Numbered from the stretch's first letter, positions 9,273 through 18,394 are shown. The stretch: DNA of 64,000 nt from Taibaiella sp. (GCA_013815385.1 JACDGL010000001.1:1-64000), one strand, 5' to 3'. Program-made: numbers and translations. Notes: generated from the letters alone by a model not told the origin.

Positions 9273-9352
9273 TGTAATTAGAATATGTAGCAATTTACTT
9301 TAAAATCAGACCAAAACCACCTTTCTGCTATAGGCCAACATGTTGATAATCT

Positions 9353-9361
9353 TATCTTTGC
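9353..9361 (+). promoter_or_regulatory. -7 promoter element of the OstA-like gene
   Basis: TATCTTTG followed by C matches the TAnnTTTG -7 element, 17 nt ahead of the ATG at 9378. No TTG sits at the expected -33 spacing. Confidence 0.4.
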
Positions 9362-9377
9362 ACATTATTTTCAAAAC

Positions 9378-9827
9378 ATGTACCGCTTTCTGCTTATTAT
9401 TTTTTTGCTTACAAATCTCCCCTTAGCATATACACAAAATGCTACTGGTAAGTATTTACCCGATATAGTGAGTGCCGTAAGCTACTCCAAAACACTTACA
9501 GACAGCGGAATGATATTAAAGTTGCTTGATGCTGTCATTACTATCAATAAGCATAAGATACATTGCGATAGTGCATTACTCAATGATGATACAAAGAACG
9601 TAAATGCAATGGGCAATGTAATGCTTATCATATCCGATACTTTACAGGCGCAGGGCGATATACTGATATACAATGCTGATAAAAAATACATCAGTATCAG
9701 CGGAAACGTAACAGTAAAAAGAAGCAGCAAGATTTATGTATCGCAATATTTTACTTATAATGTATTGAATAGAATGGCCAGGCTATCAACAGATGCAACA
9801 CTTAAATCAGCAGGACAAACGCCTTAG
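9378..9827 (+). CDS. OstA/LptA-like periplasmic protein
   Basis: 149 residues with a signal peptide (about 1-19). The mature part has the repeating short-strand pattern of the OstA/LptA/LptD N-terminal fold: LKLLDAVITINKHKIHCDSA, then a NVNAMGNV turn, SDTLQAQGDILIYNADKKY, and ISISGNVTVKR. Such proteins make the beta-jellyroll bridge that carries lipopolysaccharide across the periplasm, or the N-terminal module of LptD. This one is a single short domain, so an LptA-like bridge role is plausible but unproven. Its stop codon directly abuts that of the convergent patatin gene (TAG|CTA at 9825-9830). Confidence 0.75.
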   Translation: MYRFLLIIFLLTNLPLAYTQNATGKYLPDIVSAVSYSKTLTDSGMILKLLDAVITINKHKIHCDSALLNDDTKNVNAMGNVMLIISDTLQAQGDILIYNADKKYISISGNVTVKRSSKIYVSQYFTYNVLNRMARLSTDATLKSAGQTP

Positions 9828-10868
9828 CTATTTATTTTTTAGAAATTGCCGCACCGCATTTTCGCCATTCTCGTATAGCAATTCCTTTTGTTTTAATGTA
9901 ATGGTTCGTACACGGGGGTTTAAATTACTGGTACTGATGTATACTGTCCTGAATTGTTCTTCTTTGTAGGTTCCCTTCCTGTTCAGGGTCTCGATGAATA
10001 AGTTATAAAGCGCAGCCAGATAACTATTGAAAGAATTAATGCTGTTATACGGTGCTATATCACCCGATGCTTTGTAGCGATCTATCTGCTCCGGCCTTTC
10101 CAGTTTCAGCCCCAATGTGTTGTTATTGATACCATTAGTGTCAAATATTGCCAGGGGATAGTTGGCTAGTAACCCTCCATCTATCATAATATCTCCTTGT
10201 TTATCTGTGGTGGACTGCTTTATGATATTGCCAACACTATCTATAAATACGGCGCTGAAATATAAGGGCACCGCAGTACTGGCCTTTACCGCATTGATAA
10301 TGGGCATATCAGGGTATGTATACCAATCGAAGATCTCTACTCGCTGTTTTGTTATGTTAGTAGCGGTGATATATAGATCTTTAAATTTAGTGTTTCTCTG
10401 CTTTAAGGTATGTAGCTGGGCAAAGGTAAGGTTGCCATTGCCTGTCTTTTCTTTTATCAGGTTGGCAAGCCAAAATTGCATCTTTTCTCCTTTGTACCAA
10501 CCGTAATTTTTTCTCAATCTTTTTTGTCCACCCAGAAAGAACCATTCCCCATCATTAAATTGCTCTATCCTTAGTCCGAACATCAGTTCTCTTAGTTCTG
10601 CAGCACTATATCCTACACTAAATAATGTACCCACAATAGCGCCAACAGAGGTGCCGGCTACATTTGCAATGCTGTCTGTTATTTTATTTTTTTCCAGCTC
10701 GCTTAGAGCCCCTGTATAGGCAATGCCCCTTATACCCCCACCCTTCAATACAAGGTTCATATATCTCTGCCCCTTGCAGGGAGTAATAGCAAGGAAAAAA
10801 CATAATACGTACAGGAAGCGTAACAAAGCCGAATTTACATTAAATAACGGATGTACATAAAAAAGCAA
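9828..10868 (-). CDS. Patatin-like phospholipase family protein
   Basis: Up to 346 residues. The catalytic dyad and oxyanion loop of patatins are all present: GGGIRG (43-48), GTSVG with Ser74, and DGG with Asp230. Patatins hydrolyse acyl chains of phospholipids or lipid stores. The start is uncertain: the longest frame begins with TTG at 10868 inside the tail of the upstream terminator; an internal TTG would still include a signal-like hydrophobic stretch (residues about 15-30), while the first ATG (10760) yields 310 residues without it and begins right at the catalytic domain. No POTRA or barrel domain is attached. Confidence 0.85.
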   Translation of the reverse strand: MLFYVHPLFNVNSALLRFLYVLCFFLAITPCKGQRYMNLVLKGGGIRGIAYTGALSELEKNKITDSIANVAGTSVGAIVGTLFSVGYSAAELRELMFGLRIEQFNDGEWFFLGGQKRLRKNYGWYKGEKMQFWLANLIKEKTGNGNLTFAQLHTLKQRNTKFKDLYITATNITKQRVEIFDWYTYPDMPIINAVKASTAVPLYFSAVFIDSVGNIIKQSTTDKQGDIMIDGGLLANYPLAIFDTNGINNNTLGLKLERPEQIDRYKASGDIAPYNSINSFNSYLAALYNLFIETLNRKGTYKEEQFRTVYISTSNLNPRVRTITLKQKELLYENGENAVRQFLKNK

Positions 10869-10888
10869 AGCCTCCGCAAGGGAGGCTT
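10859..10888 (-). terminator. Terminator of the L28-L33-DUF4295 operon
   Basis: Read on the minus strand, AAGCCTCC and GGAGGCTT form an 8-bp stem with a 5-nt loop, followed by TGCTTTTTT. It sits directly after the DUF4295 gene, and its tail contains the most upstream candidate start of the patatin gene. Confidence 0.8.
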
Positions 10889-10943
10889 GGTAGTCGTTTA
10901 TAAGTCTTATAAGGTTTTATAAGTCTTAGTTTATAAGGGCTGC

Positions 10944-11114
10944 TTATTTTGCCGCTAAAAATTCTTTCACTTTATCTTTGTGTACCATACCTTCTTTAAA
11001 AGTATAGGCACCAGATTTAGGACTGCGCACAGCTTTGATAACTTTAGTATAGTTCTTTGCTTCTGCTGCCTGCTTAGGATCTTTCTTGATCGCCGTTTTT
11101 GCTGCTTTTGCCAT
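10944..11114 (-). CDS. DUF4295 family protein (ribosomal-operon companion)
   Basis: A 56-residue basic protein beginning MAKAAKTAIKKDPKQ and containing KNYTKVIKAVRSPKSGAYTF and KDKVKEFLAAK. The pattern 'TKVIKxVxSPKxGAYTFKE' marks the DUF4295 family, which in Bacteroidota is encoded just after rpmG. The role is unknown; charge, size and constant linkage suggest a ribosome-associated protein. It starts 25 nt after the L33 stop and is followed by the operon terminator. Confidence 0.88.
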   Translation of the reverse strand: MAKAAKTAIKKDPKQAAEAKNYTKVIKAVRSPKSGAYTFKEGMVHKDKVKEFLAAK

Positions 11115-11139
11115 GACTTAAAAATATTTTTAAAAGAGG

Positions 11140-11322
11140 TTATTTAATTTCTTTATGAACGGTAACACGTTTCAGAATAGGATTGAGTTTCTTCAATTCT
11201 ATACGTTCCGGTGTGTTTTTCTTGTTCTTTGTAGTAATGTAACGGCTGGTACCGGGCAAACCGCTGTTTTTATGCTCAGTGCATTCTAATATTACCTGTA
11301 CCCGGTTTCCTTTCTTGGCCAT
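11140..11322 (-). CDS. rpmG: 50S ribosomal protein L33
   Basis: 60 residues, full length for L33: [20 protein letters not shown], then [20 protein letters not shown] and a basic tail. Only one Cys (Cys14) is present, so this is the zinc-free form. It lies between rpmB and the DUF4295 gene in the usual Bacteroidota order. Confidence 0.97.
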   Translation of the reverse strand: MAKKGNRVQVILECTEHKNSGLPGTSRYITTKNKKNTPERIELKKLNPILKRVTVHKEIK

Positions 11323-11350
11323 TTTAATTAGTAGTTTTCTTTTTAATTAA

Positions 11351-11587
11351 TTATACGGTCTGTCCTTTCTCACGAAGTTCTTTAACAACGTTAAACAGCC
11401 CTCTTTTATTAATAGTACGTACTGAATCTGCAGTAAGTTTAATTGTAACCCAACGGTCTTCTTCTACAAGGAAAAAACGCTTGGTCTGCAGGTTAGGCAG
11501 GAAACGACGTTTTGACTTTTTATTAGAAAAAGATACTTTGTGGCCTGTTACAGGCTTTCTACCTGTTACCTGACAAACACGCGCCAT
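11351..11587 (-). CDS. rpmB: 50S ribosomal protein L28
   Basis: 78 residues: MARVCQVTGRKPVTGHKVSF, then KSKRRFLPNLQTKRFF and a C-terminal RTINKRGLFNVVKELREKG. Canonical L28; only Cys5 is present, so no zinc ribbon. It is the first gene of the three-gene operon, with a predicted promoter at 11607-11637. Confidence 0.97.
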   Translation of the reverse strand: MARVCQVTGRKPVTGHKVSFSNKKSKRRFLPNLQTKRFFLVEEDRWVTIKLTADSVRTINKRGLFNVVKELREKGQTV

Positions 11588-11606
11588 GTTTTTATAATTT
11601 AGGACT

Positions 11607-11637
11607 GCAAAGGTCTTTATTTTTTGCTTAAAGACAA
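11607..11637 (-). promoter_or_regulatory. Probable promoter of rpmB
   Basis: On the minus strand TTG (11637-11635) and GACCTTTG (11615-11608) followed by C are 19 nt apart. The -7 box deviates from TAnnTTTG in its first base only (GA for TA), while spacing and position, 20 nt before the ATG, fit. Confidence 0.5.
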
Positions 11638-11788
11638 AATATTTCTTGAAAAAAATATTGTAGCGGTAACGGTTTGTAAAATACTATATGTTATATGAAT
11701 ATAAAATTACGCTATTTTTTGTTTTCAAATCTAGAGAGATTTGTAGGTTTATAAGATTCAATACTTTAGTTTGCTTTATCAATTTGCT

Positions 11789-12442
11789 ATGGACAAGAAC
11801 TACGCATATTCCCGGGATATAAAGATATTATTTATAATATATATTATCAATATAACAGTTGCTATTTTTTTGCTATTTCAACGATTTCATGGAATGAATG
11901 AAACCCAGAAATGGGTAAATCATACTGTAGAAGTCCAGTTATCTCTTGAAAAGTGCATGTCCGCACTGAAAGATGCAGAAACAAGCCAGCGAGGGTTTTT
12001 ACTTACACATGACTCCACTTTTCTTACCCCATATAATGGGGCGCATACCAATTCAGAAATACTGGTAAACGAGATAGGAAAACTTACAATAGATAACCCT
12101 GAACAGCAGAAAAATGTTATCGATCTAAAAAAACTTGTTGATAAGCGATTTGATCTGATGAATTCCACGCTACAAAATGGCCAGTTTTTTTCTGACCAAC
12201 AATTCAAAAAAACCGAGCGTATTTTACACGGTAAGTTGGAGATGGATACACTAAGAATGTGCATTACCAGGATGCTTAATACCGAGCAAATACTGCTGGA
12301 GAAAAGGGAAGAACATAGGGATAAATATTTAAAACTTACCCTGTATTATGCATTAGGATTACTCCTTTTTTCATTGGCTATTACCACTTTTTGCTATTTA
12401 TGGTTAAAAAGAGAGCTAAAGAAAAAATACATAAATAATTAG
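11789..12442 (+). CDS. CHASE3-domain membrane protein without a signalling output domain
   Basis: 217 residues from the ATG at 11789 (an upstream in-frame TTG at 11771 is less likely). Layout: transmembrane helix at about 12-33, an extracytoplasmic helical region at about 35-175 that resembles CHASE3 (LEKCMSALKDAETSQRGFLL is the signature block), a second transmembrane helix at about 185-205 and a short basic tail. CHASE3 normally feeds a histidine kinase or cyclase. Here nothing follows the second helix, and no kinase gene adjoins, so it may act through a partner or be a truncated sensor. Confidence 0.8.
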   Translation: MDKNYAYSRDIKILFIIYIINITVAIFLLFQRFHGMNETQKWVNHTVEVQLSLEKCMSALKDAETSQRGFLLTHDSTFLTPYNGAHTNSEILVNEIGKLTIDNPEQQKNVIDLKKLVDKRFDLMNSTLQNGQFFSDQQFKKTERILHGKLEMDTLRMCITRMLNTEQILLEKREEHRDKYLKLTLYYALGLLLFSLAITTFCYLWLKRELKKKYINN

Positions 12443-12447
12443 CTGAT

Positions 12448-14145
12448 CTATGATTCTAATGGGGTTCTTAGTTTGCTGTGTTTATTTCCATAAAGGAAAT
12501 AAACGCCTAACCCAACTAACAGCCACACAAGAAATCGCTCCCAGTTGGTAGTGCCAGATTCACATAAAAGATACGTGCAGCATAAGAATCCCAACACAGG
12601 TATCAGCGAATAATTTCTTACAAATGCAAGTACCGCAGTTATTGCAAATACAATTGTAAACAGCACATACGGTATTTTCAGGCGGGCTACATCCCAACTA
12701 AATAGTCCATTTTTCCCTTTAAAAGACCAGAACCCACCTATACCTCCCGGATAATATTTGACAAACAAAACGATAGCAAGTGCAAACATTGCAGGCACTA
12801 TCCATTTACCATTTAGGTAAGGCGTTTTAAACTTGCTTTCCGGTCGGTCCTTTTTATTTTGAAGCTGTAAAATCCCTCCGCAAACCAATACAAAGGCAAA
12901 TAAAGTACCTACACTTGTCAGATCCACAACATCCTGCAGATTTAAGAAAAGAGCCGGTATGCCTACCACCAATCCTGTAAGAACGGTGGAGAAGGAAGGA
13001 GTTTTATATTTAGGGTGTATACGCGCAAATATAGGTGGTAGCAGGCCATCACGACTCATGCTCATCCAGATACGGGGCTGTCCCAGCTGAAACACAAGTA
13101 ACACGCTTGCAGTAGCTATCACAGCACTTACTGCCACTACCCCTGCTATTTTATCGGCCCATGGGTTATGTAATGCCTGAAATACAAAGGCTAACGGGTC
13201 GCCCACATTCAGCCCCTTGTAGCTTACCATACCGGTAAGTATAAGGGCTATTGAAATGTAAATGATGGTACAGGCTATCAGCGAATTAAACATCGCCTTT
13301 GGCAGGTCGCGCTGGGGATTCTTACATTCTTCTGCAGTAGTCGATATCGCATCAAAGCCTATATATGCAAAAAACACAGCCGATGTGCCTGCCAGAACCC
13401 CCCCTATCCCATTTGGCAAAAAGGGTGACCAGTTAGATGGCTGCACGTAAAATGCTCCGGCTACAATAACCAACAAAATGATAGCCAGCTTTAAGATGAC
13501 CATAATATTGGTAGATCTTTTTGATTCCTTCATGCCTACGTAGATGATTGCGGTAATCACTGCCGTAATTAGGAATGCCGGCAGATCACAGATAAATTTA
13601 AATCTGCCAAATGAGGGGGCATTTCGCCATGCTTCTATTGCATCAGCGCTTTTCATACCCTTGGCTGTCCAATAATCCATAGTCAGGTATGCCGGTATAT
13701 GCAGCCCAAATCCATTTAGCAGGCTGGTGAAATAATCGCTCCAGGATATAGCTACCGCTATATTGCCTATAGCATATTCCATCAGTAGATCCCATCCTAT
13801 TATCCAGGCCACAATTTCTCCAAATGCCACATAAGAATAGGTATAGGCACTGCCCGATACGGGCACCATACTGGCAAATTCAGCATAGCACAATGCCGAA
13901 AAACCACAGGCAATAGAAACAAAAATGAACAGCAACACGATACCCGGCCCCCCCTCAAAACTGGCTTTGCCTATAGTAGAGAAGATACCGGCACCTACTA
14001 TAGCGGCAATACCCATGAATGTAAGATCCCGGACAGTAAGTACCCTTTTCAGATCGTTGTCACCATGCCCCTCAGCTTGCCCCGCGGCAAGGTCCCGTTC
14101 TATATGCGCTATTGTTTTTTTTCGAAAAAGGTCTTGCCTCATCAC
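12448..14145 (-). CDS. APC-superfamily amino-acid permease (cationic amino-acid transporter-like)
   Basis: 565 residues with about 12-14 hydrophobic helices. The N-terminal GIAAIVGAGIFSTIG loop is the substrate-binding unwound helix of the APC family; FFAYIGFDAISTTAEECKNP is the conserved TM6 region of the YfnA/CAT group. These proteins carry amino acids by uniport or proton symport. The substrate cannot be read from the sequence. A soluble insertion (about residues 150-190) lies between early helices. Single gene, convergent with the CHASE3 gene (5 nt apart) and divergent from the AhpD-like gene. Confidence 0.9.
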   Translation of the reverse strand: MMRQDLFRKKTIAHIERDLAAGQAEGHGDNDLKRVLTVRDLTFMGIAAIVGAGIFSTIGKASFEGGPGIVLLFIFVSIACGFSALCYAEFASMVPVSGSAYTYSYVAFGEIVAWIIGWDLLMEYAIGNIAVAISWSDYFTSLLNGFGLHIPAYLTMDYWTAKGMKSADAIEAWRNAPSFGRFKFICDLPAFLITAVITAIIYVGMKESKRSTNIMVILKLAIILLVIVAGAFYVQPSNWSPFLPNGIGGVLAGTSAVFFAYIGFDAISTTAEECKNPQRDLPKAMFNSLIACTIIYISIALILTGMVSYKGLNVGDPLAFVFQALHNPWADKIAGVVAVSAVIATASVLLVFQLGQPRIWMSMSRDGLLPPIFARIHPKYKTPSFSTVLTGLVVGIPALFLNLQDVVDLTSVGTLFAFVLVCGGILQLQNKKDRPESKFKTPYLNGKWIVPAMFALAIVLFVKYYPGGIGGFWSFKGKNGLFSWDVARLKIPYVLFTIVFAITAVLAFVRNYSLIPVLGFLCCTYLLCESGTTNWERFLVWLLVGLGVYFLYGNKHSKLRTPLES

Positions 14146-14223
14146 CTATTAAAATATGTCTTTCAAAAGTAATTCATCAGAATACAAAACACAGTTTTTA
14201 TTTTTGGGTCTCAAATAGCTATT

Positions 14224-14568
14224 ATGAATCAGCAGGTACAGGAATTTAATGAATACAGGGGTAAGATGAATGAGGTAATACTCGGACAAAATAACAAGGT
14301 GATCAATCGCCTGTTTAATCTGGACACGAATACTTACGCAGAAGGTGCTTTAACCATTAAGACCAAAGAAATGCTGGGTCTGGTGGCAAGTATGGTACTG
14401 CGATGCGATGATTGTATTAAATACCATCTGGGCAAATGCCACGATGAAGGAATAAGCACCAGCGAAATGTATGAGATATTTGCCGTGGCTAATATAGTAG
14501 GTGGCACTATAGTAATACCGCATACCCGTCGTGCCGCAGAATACTGGGAAGCGCTTAAAGAGGCTTAA
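14224..14568 (+). CDS. Carboxymuconolactone decarboxylase (AhpD-like) family protein
   Basis: 114 residues forming one CMD domain. The redox motif CDDCIKYH gives Cys61, Cys64 and His68, the AhpD pattern CxxCxxxH, so it is likely a peroxidase or disulfide reductase rather than a true muconolactone decarboxylase. Its 3' end overlaps that of the convergent bshA gene by 14 nt. Association with a bacillithiol gene would fit a thiol-redox role, but the genes are on opposite strands. A weak -7 box (TATTTTTG at 14199-14206) precedes it. Confidence 0.85.
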   Translation: MNQQVQEFNEYRGKMNEVILGQNNKVINRLFNLDTNTYAEGALTIKTKEMLGLVASMVLRCDDCIKYHLGKCHDEGISTSEMYEIFAVANIVGGTIVIPHTRRAAEYWEALKEA

Positions 14569-15715
14569 TCGCGCGGGCAGCTTTATTTTTAGTATAGGCT
14601 GCTATCACTTCCGCATACAGTTCTTCATATAAAGGCACAATGTGCTTTTTATCAAACGTTCTGGCGTGGTGTATTGCAGCCTTTTTAAATTGTTGTAGTG
14701 TAGTATCGTCACCTATTATGTGTATAGCATGGGCAGCCATATCTTCTATATCCCCTACATTGCTAAGGTAGCCGGTTTTGCCCTGTACATTTATTTCAGA
14801 TAGACCCCCTGAATTAGTGGATATAACAGGTACACCGCATGCCATTGCTTCCAGCGCAGATAGACCAAAGCTTTCATATTGCGATGGTAAAATAAACAAG
14901 TCGGTGATACTTAATAATTCATCTATCTCTTCCTGCTTGCCCAGGAAACGCGTATCGTGGTATAGATTGTATTTACGGACCAGCTCTTCAGCGTGCTGGC
15001 GTTCAGGGCCATCGCCAATCATCAAAAGTTTGGAGGGTACAGTTTCTCGTACTTTTTTAAATATTTCTATTACATCTTCTACCCTCTTTACCTTTCTAAA
15101 GTTAGATACGTGAGTTAGTATGCGCTCATCATTAGGCGCTAGCATCTTCTTGAAGTGTTCCTTATCTGTTTTATGAAAACGCTGTACATCTACAAAGTTT
15201 GGGATCACTTTTATATCCTTCTCTATGATAAATGATTTATAGGTTTCTTCCCGCAGGTTGTTTGATACAGCGGTAATGGCATCTGATTCATTAATAGAAA
15301 AGGTGACTACAGGCGCGTACATCTGCTCCCTACCAACCAGGGTTATATCAGTACCATGCAACGTGGTAATAAATGGTATATCCAGCCCTTTTTTCTTTAG
15401 TATTTCCCTTGCCAGGTAGGCGGCAGAGGCGTGTGGTATGGCATAATGTACATGCAGCAGGTCAAGGCCGTTATTTTCTATCACATTTACCATAGTGCTG
15501 GCCAGCGCACTTTCATATGGCGGAAAATCAAATAGGGGGTAAGTGGGCACAGAGACTTCGTGATAATATATATTAGGATGAAAATTGAGTCTCACAGGTT
15601 GCTTGTACGTTATAAAATGTACTTCATAACCCTTATCAGATAATGCCATCCCTAACTCAGTAGCCAGTACTCCACTACCTCCAAATGTAGGATAGCATAC
15701 GATCCCTATTTTCAT
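14555..15715 (-). CDS. bshA: N-acetyl-alpha-D-glucosaminyl L-malate synthase BshA (bacillithiol biosynthesis)
   Basis: 386 residues, GT4 glycosyltransferase. The N-terminus MKIGIVCYPTFGGSGVLATE and the block FHPNIYYHEVSVPTYPLFDF are characteristic of BshA. The GT4 catalytic EX7E region appears as SQYESFGLSALEAMACGVPV. BshA joins UDP-GlcNAc and L-malate, the first step to bacillithiol, the low-molecular-weight thiol of many Firmicutes and Bacteroidota. bshB and bshC are not in the window. Confidence 0.93.
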   Translation of the reverse strand: MKIGIVCYPTFGGSGVLATELGMALSDKGYEVHFITYKQPVRLNFHPNIYYHEVSVPTYPLFDFPPYESALASTMVNVIENNGLDLLHVHYAIPHASAAYLAREILKKKGLDIPFITTLHGTDITLVGREQMYAPVVTFSINESDAITAVSNNLREETYKSFIIEKDIKVIPNFVDVQRFHKTDKEHFKKMLAPNDERILTHVSNFRKVKRVEDVIEIFKKVRETVPSKLLMIGDGPERQHAEELVRKYNLYHDTRFLGKQEEIDELLSITDLFILPSQYESFGLSALEAMACGVPVISTNSGGLSEINVQGKTGYLSNVGDIEDMAAHAIHIIGDDTTLQQFKKAAIHHARTFDKKHIVPLYEELYAEVIAAYTKNKAARAIKPL

Positions 15716-15875
15716 TAACTCTCAATTTATCATACAAATATCAGTTTTATAGTTGATTGCCGTAAAATCAGCTTATTAAGTTTCTATATGGCCCGTTAAG
15801 GAATAAATATGATGGGTAATACTAAATCACCCCATCATTAATAAATATTCTCACTGATACTTGTATTTTTAGCAG

Positions 15876-17237
15876 ATGAAAATTTGCAGGCTCATAATTT
15901 TATTATTAATAATTGCCGTACCGGCAAAGGCACAGGATTCTTTGATCTTCCGCAGGATATCTGATGAAATAATGCTGCGGAGTAATTGTTATGAAAACCT
16001 TCGTACACTATGCAAGACAATAAAGAACCGTATTTCAGGTTCCGTACAGGCCGAAAAAGCTGTGATATGGGGTCAGAAAGCGATGGCACAGACGGGAGCC
16101 GATAGAGTATGGCTGCAACCGGTAGATGTACCGCATTGGGTACGTGGATATGAAAATCTGAAACTGCGCTATGGTAATGGAAAATTCAAAACGGTAAAAA
16201 TGCTTTCCCTGGGCAATAGTGTTGGCACCGATGGTCAGGTATGGGAAGCCGAAATAGTTATGGTACACAGCTTCGATGAGTTAAAGCAACTACCAGATGA
16301 ACAAATAAAAGGGAAGATCGTTTTTTTCAATTACCGTTTCCGGCAGGATTTTGTCAATACTTTTCAGGGCTATGGCGATGCAGTTAAATACAGGTCTAAT
16401 GGGCCTAGCATAGCCGCCAGGAGGGGTGCCAGAGCGGTCATTATCCGTTCTATTTCTACCGGGGTAGATGATGTGCCACATACAGGCGCGCTCCATTATA
16501 TAGATACTATTAAAGCCATTCCGGCTGTAGCAGTTGGCAATTATACTGCCGATACGCTCGAAAATGCCTTGAGTAAAATGAAAGCATACGCACAGTTGGA
16601 AACCCACTGCAAGATGATGGAGAATGTGCGCTCTTACAATGTAATAGGCGAAATAAAGGGAACTGAACATCCGGAAAGAATAATTGTAATAGGTGGCCAT
16701 CTCGATTCGTGGGATGTTGGCGAAGGCGCTAACGATGATGGGTCAGGGTGTGTACAGTCAATGGAAGTGCTGCGAACGTTTACAGCATTAGGCATTAAGC
16801 CCAAATGCACAATACGTGCAGTATTATTCATGAACGAGGAGAATGGATTGAAAGGTGGTATTGCCTACGCAGATTCAGCAAAAAAGGCAAATGAGCATCA
16901 TATCCTTGCTATAGAAACAGATGCAGGTGGTTTTACGCCAAGAGGAATTGGGTTAGAAATGAGTGATGAACGGAAGGAACAGATCCGTTATTTCAGAAAG
17001 TTGTTTTTCCCCTACGGGGTCTATGATTTTGAACATGAGGAAGGTGGCTCAGATATAAGCCCGTTGAAAAAACAAGGGGTGCCAATGGCAGGATTACTTC
17101 CGGATTCTCAACGTTACTTTGAGATACATCATACAAATAATGATGTTTTTGAAAATGTGAATCATCGGGAATTAAAATTAGGCGCTGTGGCATTGACCCA
17201 ACTGGTTTACCTCGTTAGTTACTACGGACTTAAATAA
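15876..17237 (+). CDS. M28 family metallopeptidase (carboxypeptidase Q-like, secreted)
   Basis: 453 residues with a signal peptide (about 1-19). A PA-type insert at about 115-225 precedes the M28 catalytic domain. Zinc and catalytic residues are visible: GGHLDSWDVG (His and Asp ligand), GANDDGSG (bridging Asp), MNEENGLKG (catalytic Glu and ligand Glu), ETDAGG (Asp) and HHTNNDVFENV (His). The fold matches plasma glutamate carboxypeptidase/carboxypeptidase Q, which cleaves dipeptides or N-terminal residues in the periplasm. The next gene, a peptide-type ABC permease, begins 6 nt downstream, suggesting peptide utilisation. Confidence 0.9.
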   Translation: MKICRLIILLLIIAVPAKAQDSLIFRRISDEIMLRSNCYENLRTLCKTIKNRISGSVQAEKAVIWGQKAMAQTGADRVWLQPVDVPHWVRGYENLKLRYGNGKFKTVKMLSLGNSVGTDGQVWEAEIVMVHSFDELKQLPDEQIKGKIVFFNYRFRQDFVNTFQGYGDAVKYRSNGPSIAARRGARAVIIRSISTGVDDVPHTGALHYIDTIKAIPAVAVGNYTADTLENALSKMKAYAQLETHCKMMENVRSYNVIGEIKGTEHPERIIVIGGHLDSWDVGEGANDDGSGCVQSMEVLRTFTALGIKPKCTIRAVLFMNEENGLKGGIAYADSAKKANEHHILAIETDAGGFTPRGIGLEMSDERKEQIRYFRKLFFPYGVYDFEHEEGGSDISPLKKQGVPMAGLLPDSQRYFEIHHTNNDVFENVNHRELKLGAVALTQLVYLVSYYGLK

Positions 17238-17243
17238 GCATCA

Positions 17244-18368
17244 GTGAATGACGCAAGGCCAGATACCGTGATAAGAAAATTGCTTAAAAAGCCTCCGGCA
17301 ATTGTAGCTATTTCTATTATTATTATCACCTGCCTCATCGCTGTATTTGCTTACCAGCTTAGTCCCGACAACACACCTGATGCAAACCGGATGGTAGTGG
17401 AATTAGCTGCAAAGCCGCCCGGTTTTACTATGCATTTTTTGAATATCCCTAAAAAGAACGCCGGCTCTATACATAATAATGCATCAGAATGGTTTAGTGG
17501 AAAACAATCTGATCATGATCTGCTCCCTTATAATGGCTATACTATTACCAATGATAATTTAATAGTCAGGCACTATATCGATGATAGCATGGAAGATACT
17601 ATTAGGATTTCATATAATATGCTGCTGCCGCTCAACTTGAGAAATGCTGCACTTTCTACCATGCGTAATTATATTCAAAGAACCCTTTTAGAAACAAGAA
17701 CCTTTTACCTTGGCACCGACCGGTATGGACGCGATATTTTGTCCCGCCTTTTAGCTGGGACCCGGGTCAGTCTTAGTGTTGGTCTCATAGCTGTACTCCT
17801 TTCTATATCTATTGGAATCATTCTGGGTTCAGTTGCCGGCTATTACGGTGGCATTATTGATAATGCTATTATGTGGCTCATTAATATCCTTTGGGCTATC
17901 CCCACCCTGTTATTAGTATTTGCTATTACCCTTACTATCGGAAAGGGCTTCTGGGAGATATTTATCGCTATTGGCCTTACAATGTGGGTTGGTGCAGCAA
18001 GGCTTATTCGGGGTCAGGTAATGGTACTGCGTAAAATGGAATACATTACGGCTGCCAAAGCGTTAGGGCTACCTGATTACCGCATTATTTTCAAACATAT
18101 CCTTCCCAATATTGCCGGGCCTATTATGGTAATAGCTGCCAGTAATTTTGCTACGGCTATACTTATAGAGGCCGGGCTTAGCTTTTTGGGCATCGGCGTA
18201 CAGCCTCCGCAGCCATCATGGGGGTTAATGATAAAAGAACATTATAACTTTCTAATTACTAATCGGCCTTTATTGGCCATCATACCCGGTTTGGCTATCA
18301 TGTTACTCGTATATGCATTTAATATTTTAGGGAATGCCTTACGCGATGTACTCGATGTCAAATCATAA
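17244..18368 (+). CDS. ABC transporter permease, DppC/OppC type
   Basis: 374 residues from a GTG start 6 nt after the peptidase gene. TM1 is at about 18-37, then an extracytoplasmic stretch of roughly 110 residues, then the binding-protein-dependent permease domain with five helices. The YLGTDRYGRDILSRLLAGTR block and the EAA loop (EYITAAKALGLPDYRIIFKH) identify the DppC/OppC group. It would form a heterodimer with a DppB-type permease and use DppD/F ATPases; none is adjacent. Bacteroidota often scatter these genes. Substrate, peptide or other, is not shown by the sequence. Confidence 0.9.
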   Translation: MNDARPDTVIRKLLKKPPAIVAISIIIITCLIAVFAYQLSPDNTPDANRMVVELAAKPPGFTMHFLNIPKKNAGSIHNNASEWFSGKQSDHDLLPYNGYTITNDNLIVRHYIDDSMEDTIRISYNMLLPLNLRNAALSTMRNYIQRTLLETRTFYLGTDRYGRDILSRLLAGTRVSLSVGLIAVLLSISIGIILGSVAGYYGGIIDNAIMWLINILWAIPTLLLVFAITLTIGKGFWEIFIAIGLTMWVGAARLIRGQVMVLRKMEYITAAKALGLPDYRIIFKHILPNIAGPIMVIAASNFATAILIEAGLSFLGIGVQPPQPSWGLMIKEHYNFLITNRPLLAIIPGLAIMLLVYAFNILGNALRDVLDVKS

Positions 18369-18394
18369 TTTAGCAGGGTAATGGATTTATAGCT

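Noticed and set aside
10889-10943. Short TTATAAGTCTTA repeats as a possible binding array
   Set aside because: AT-rich, imperfect and directly between a gene end and its terminator; too little sequence for a claim.
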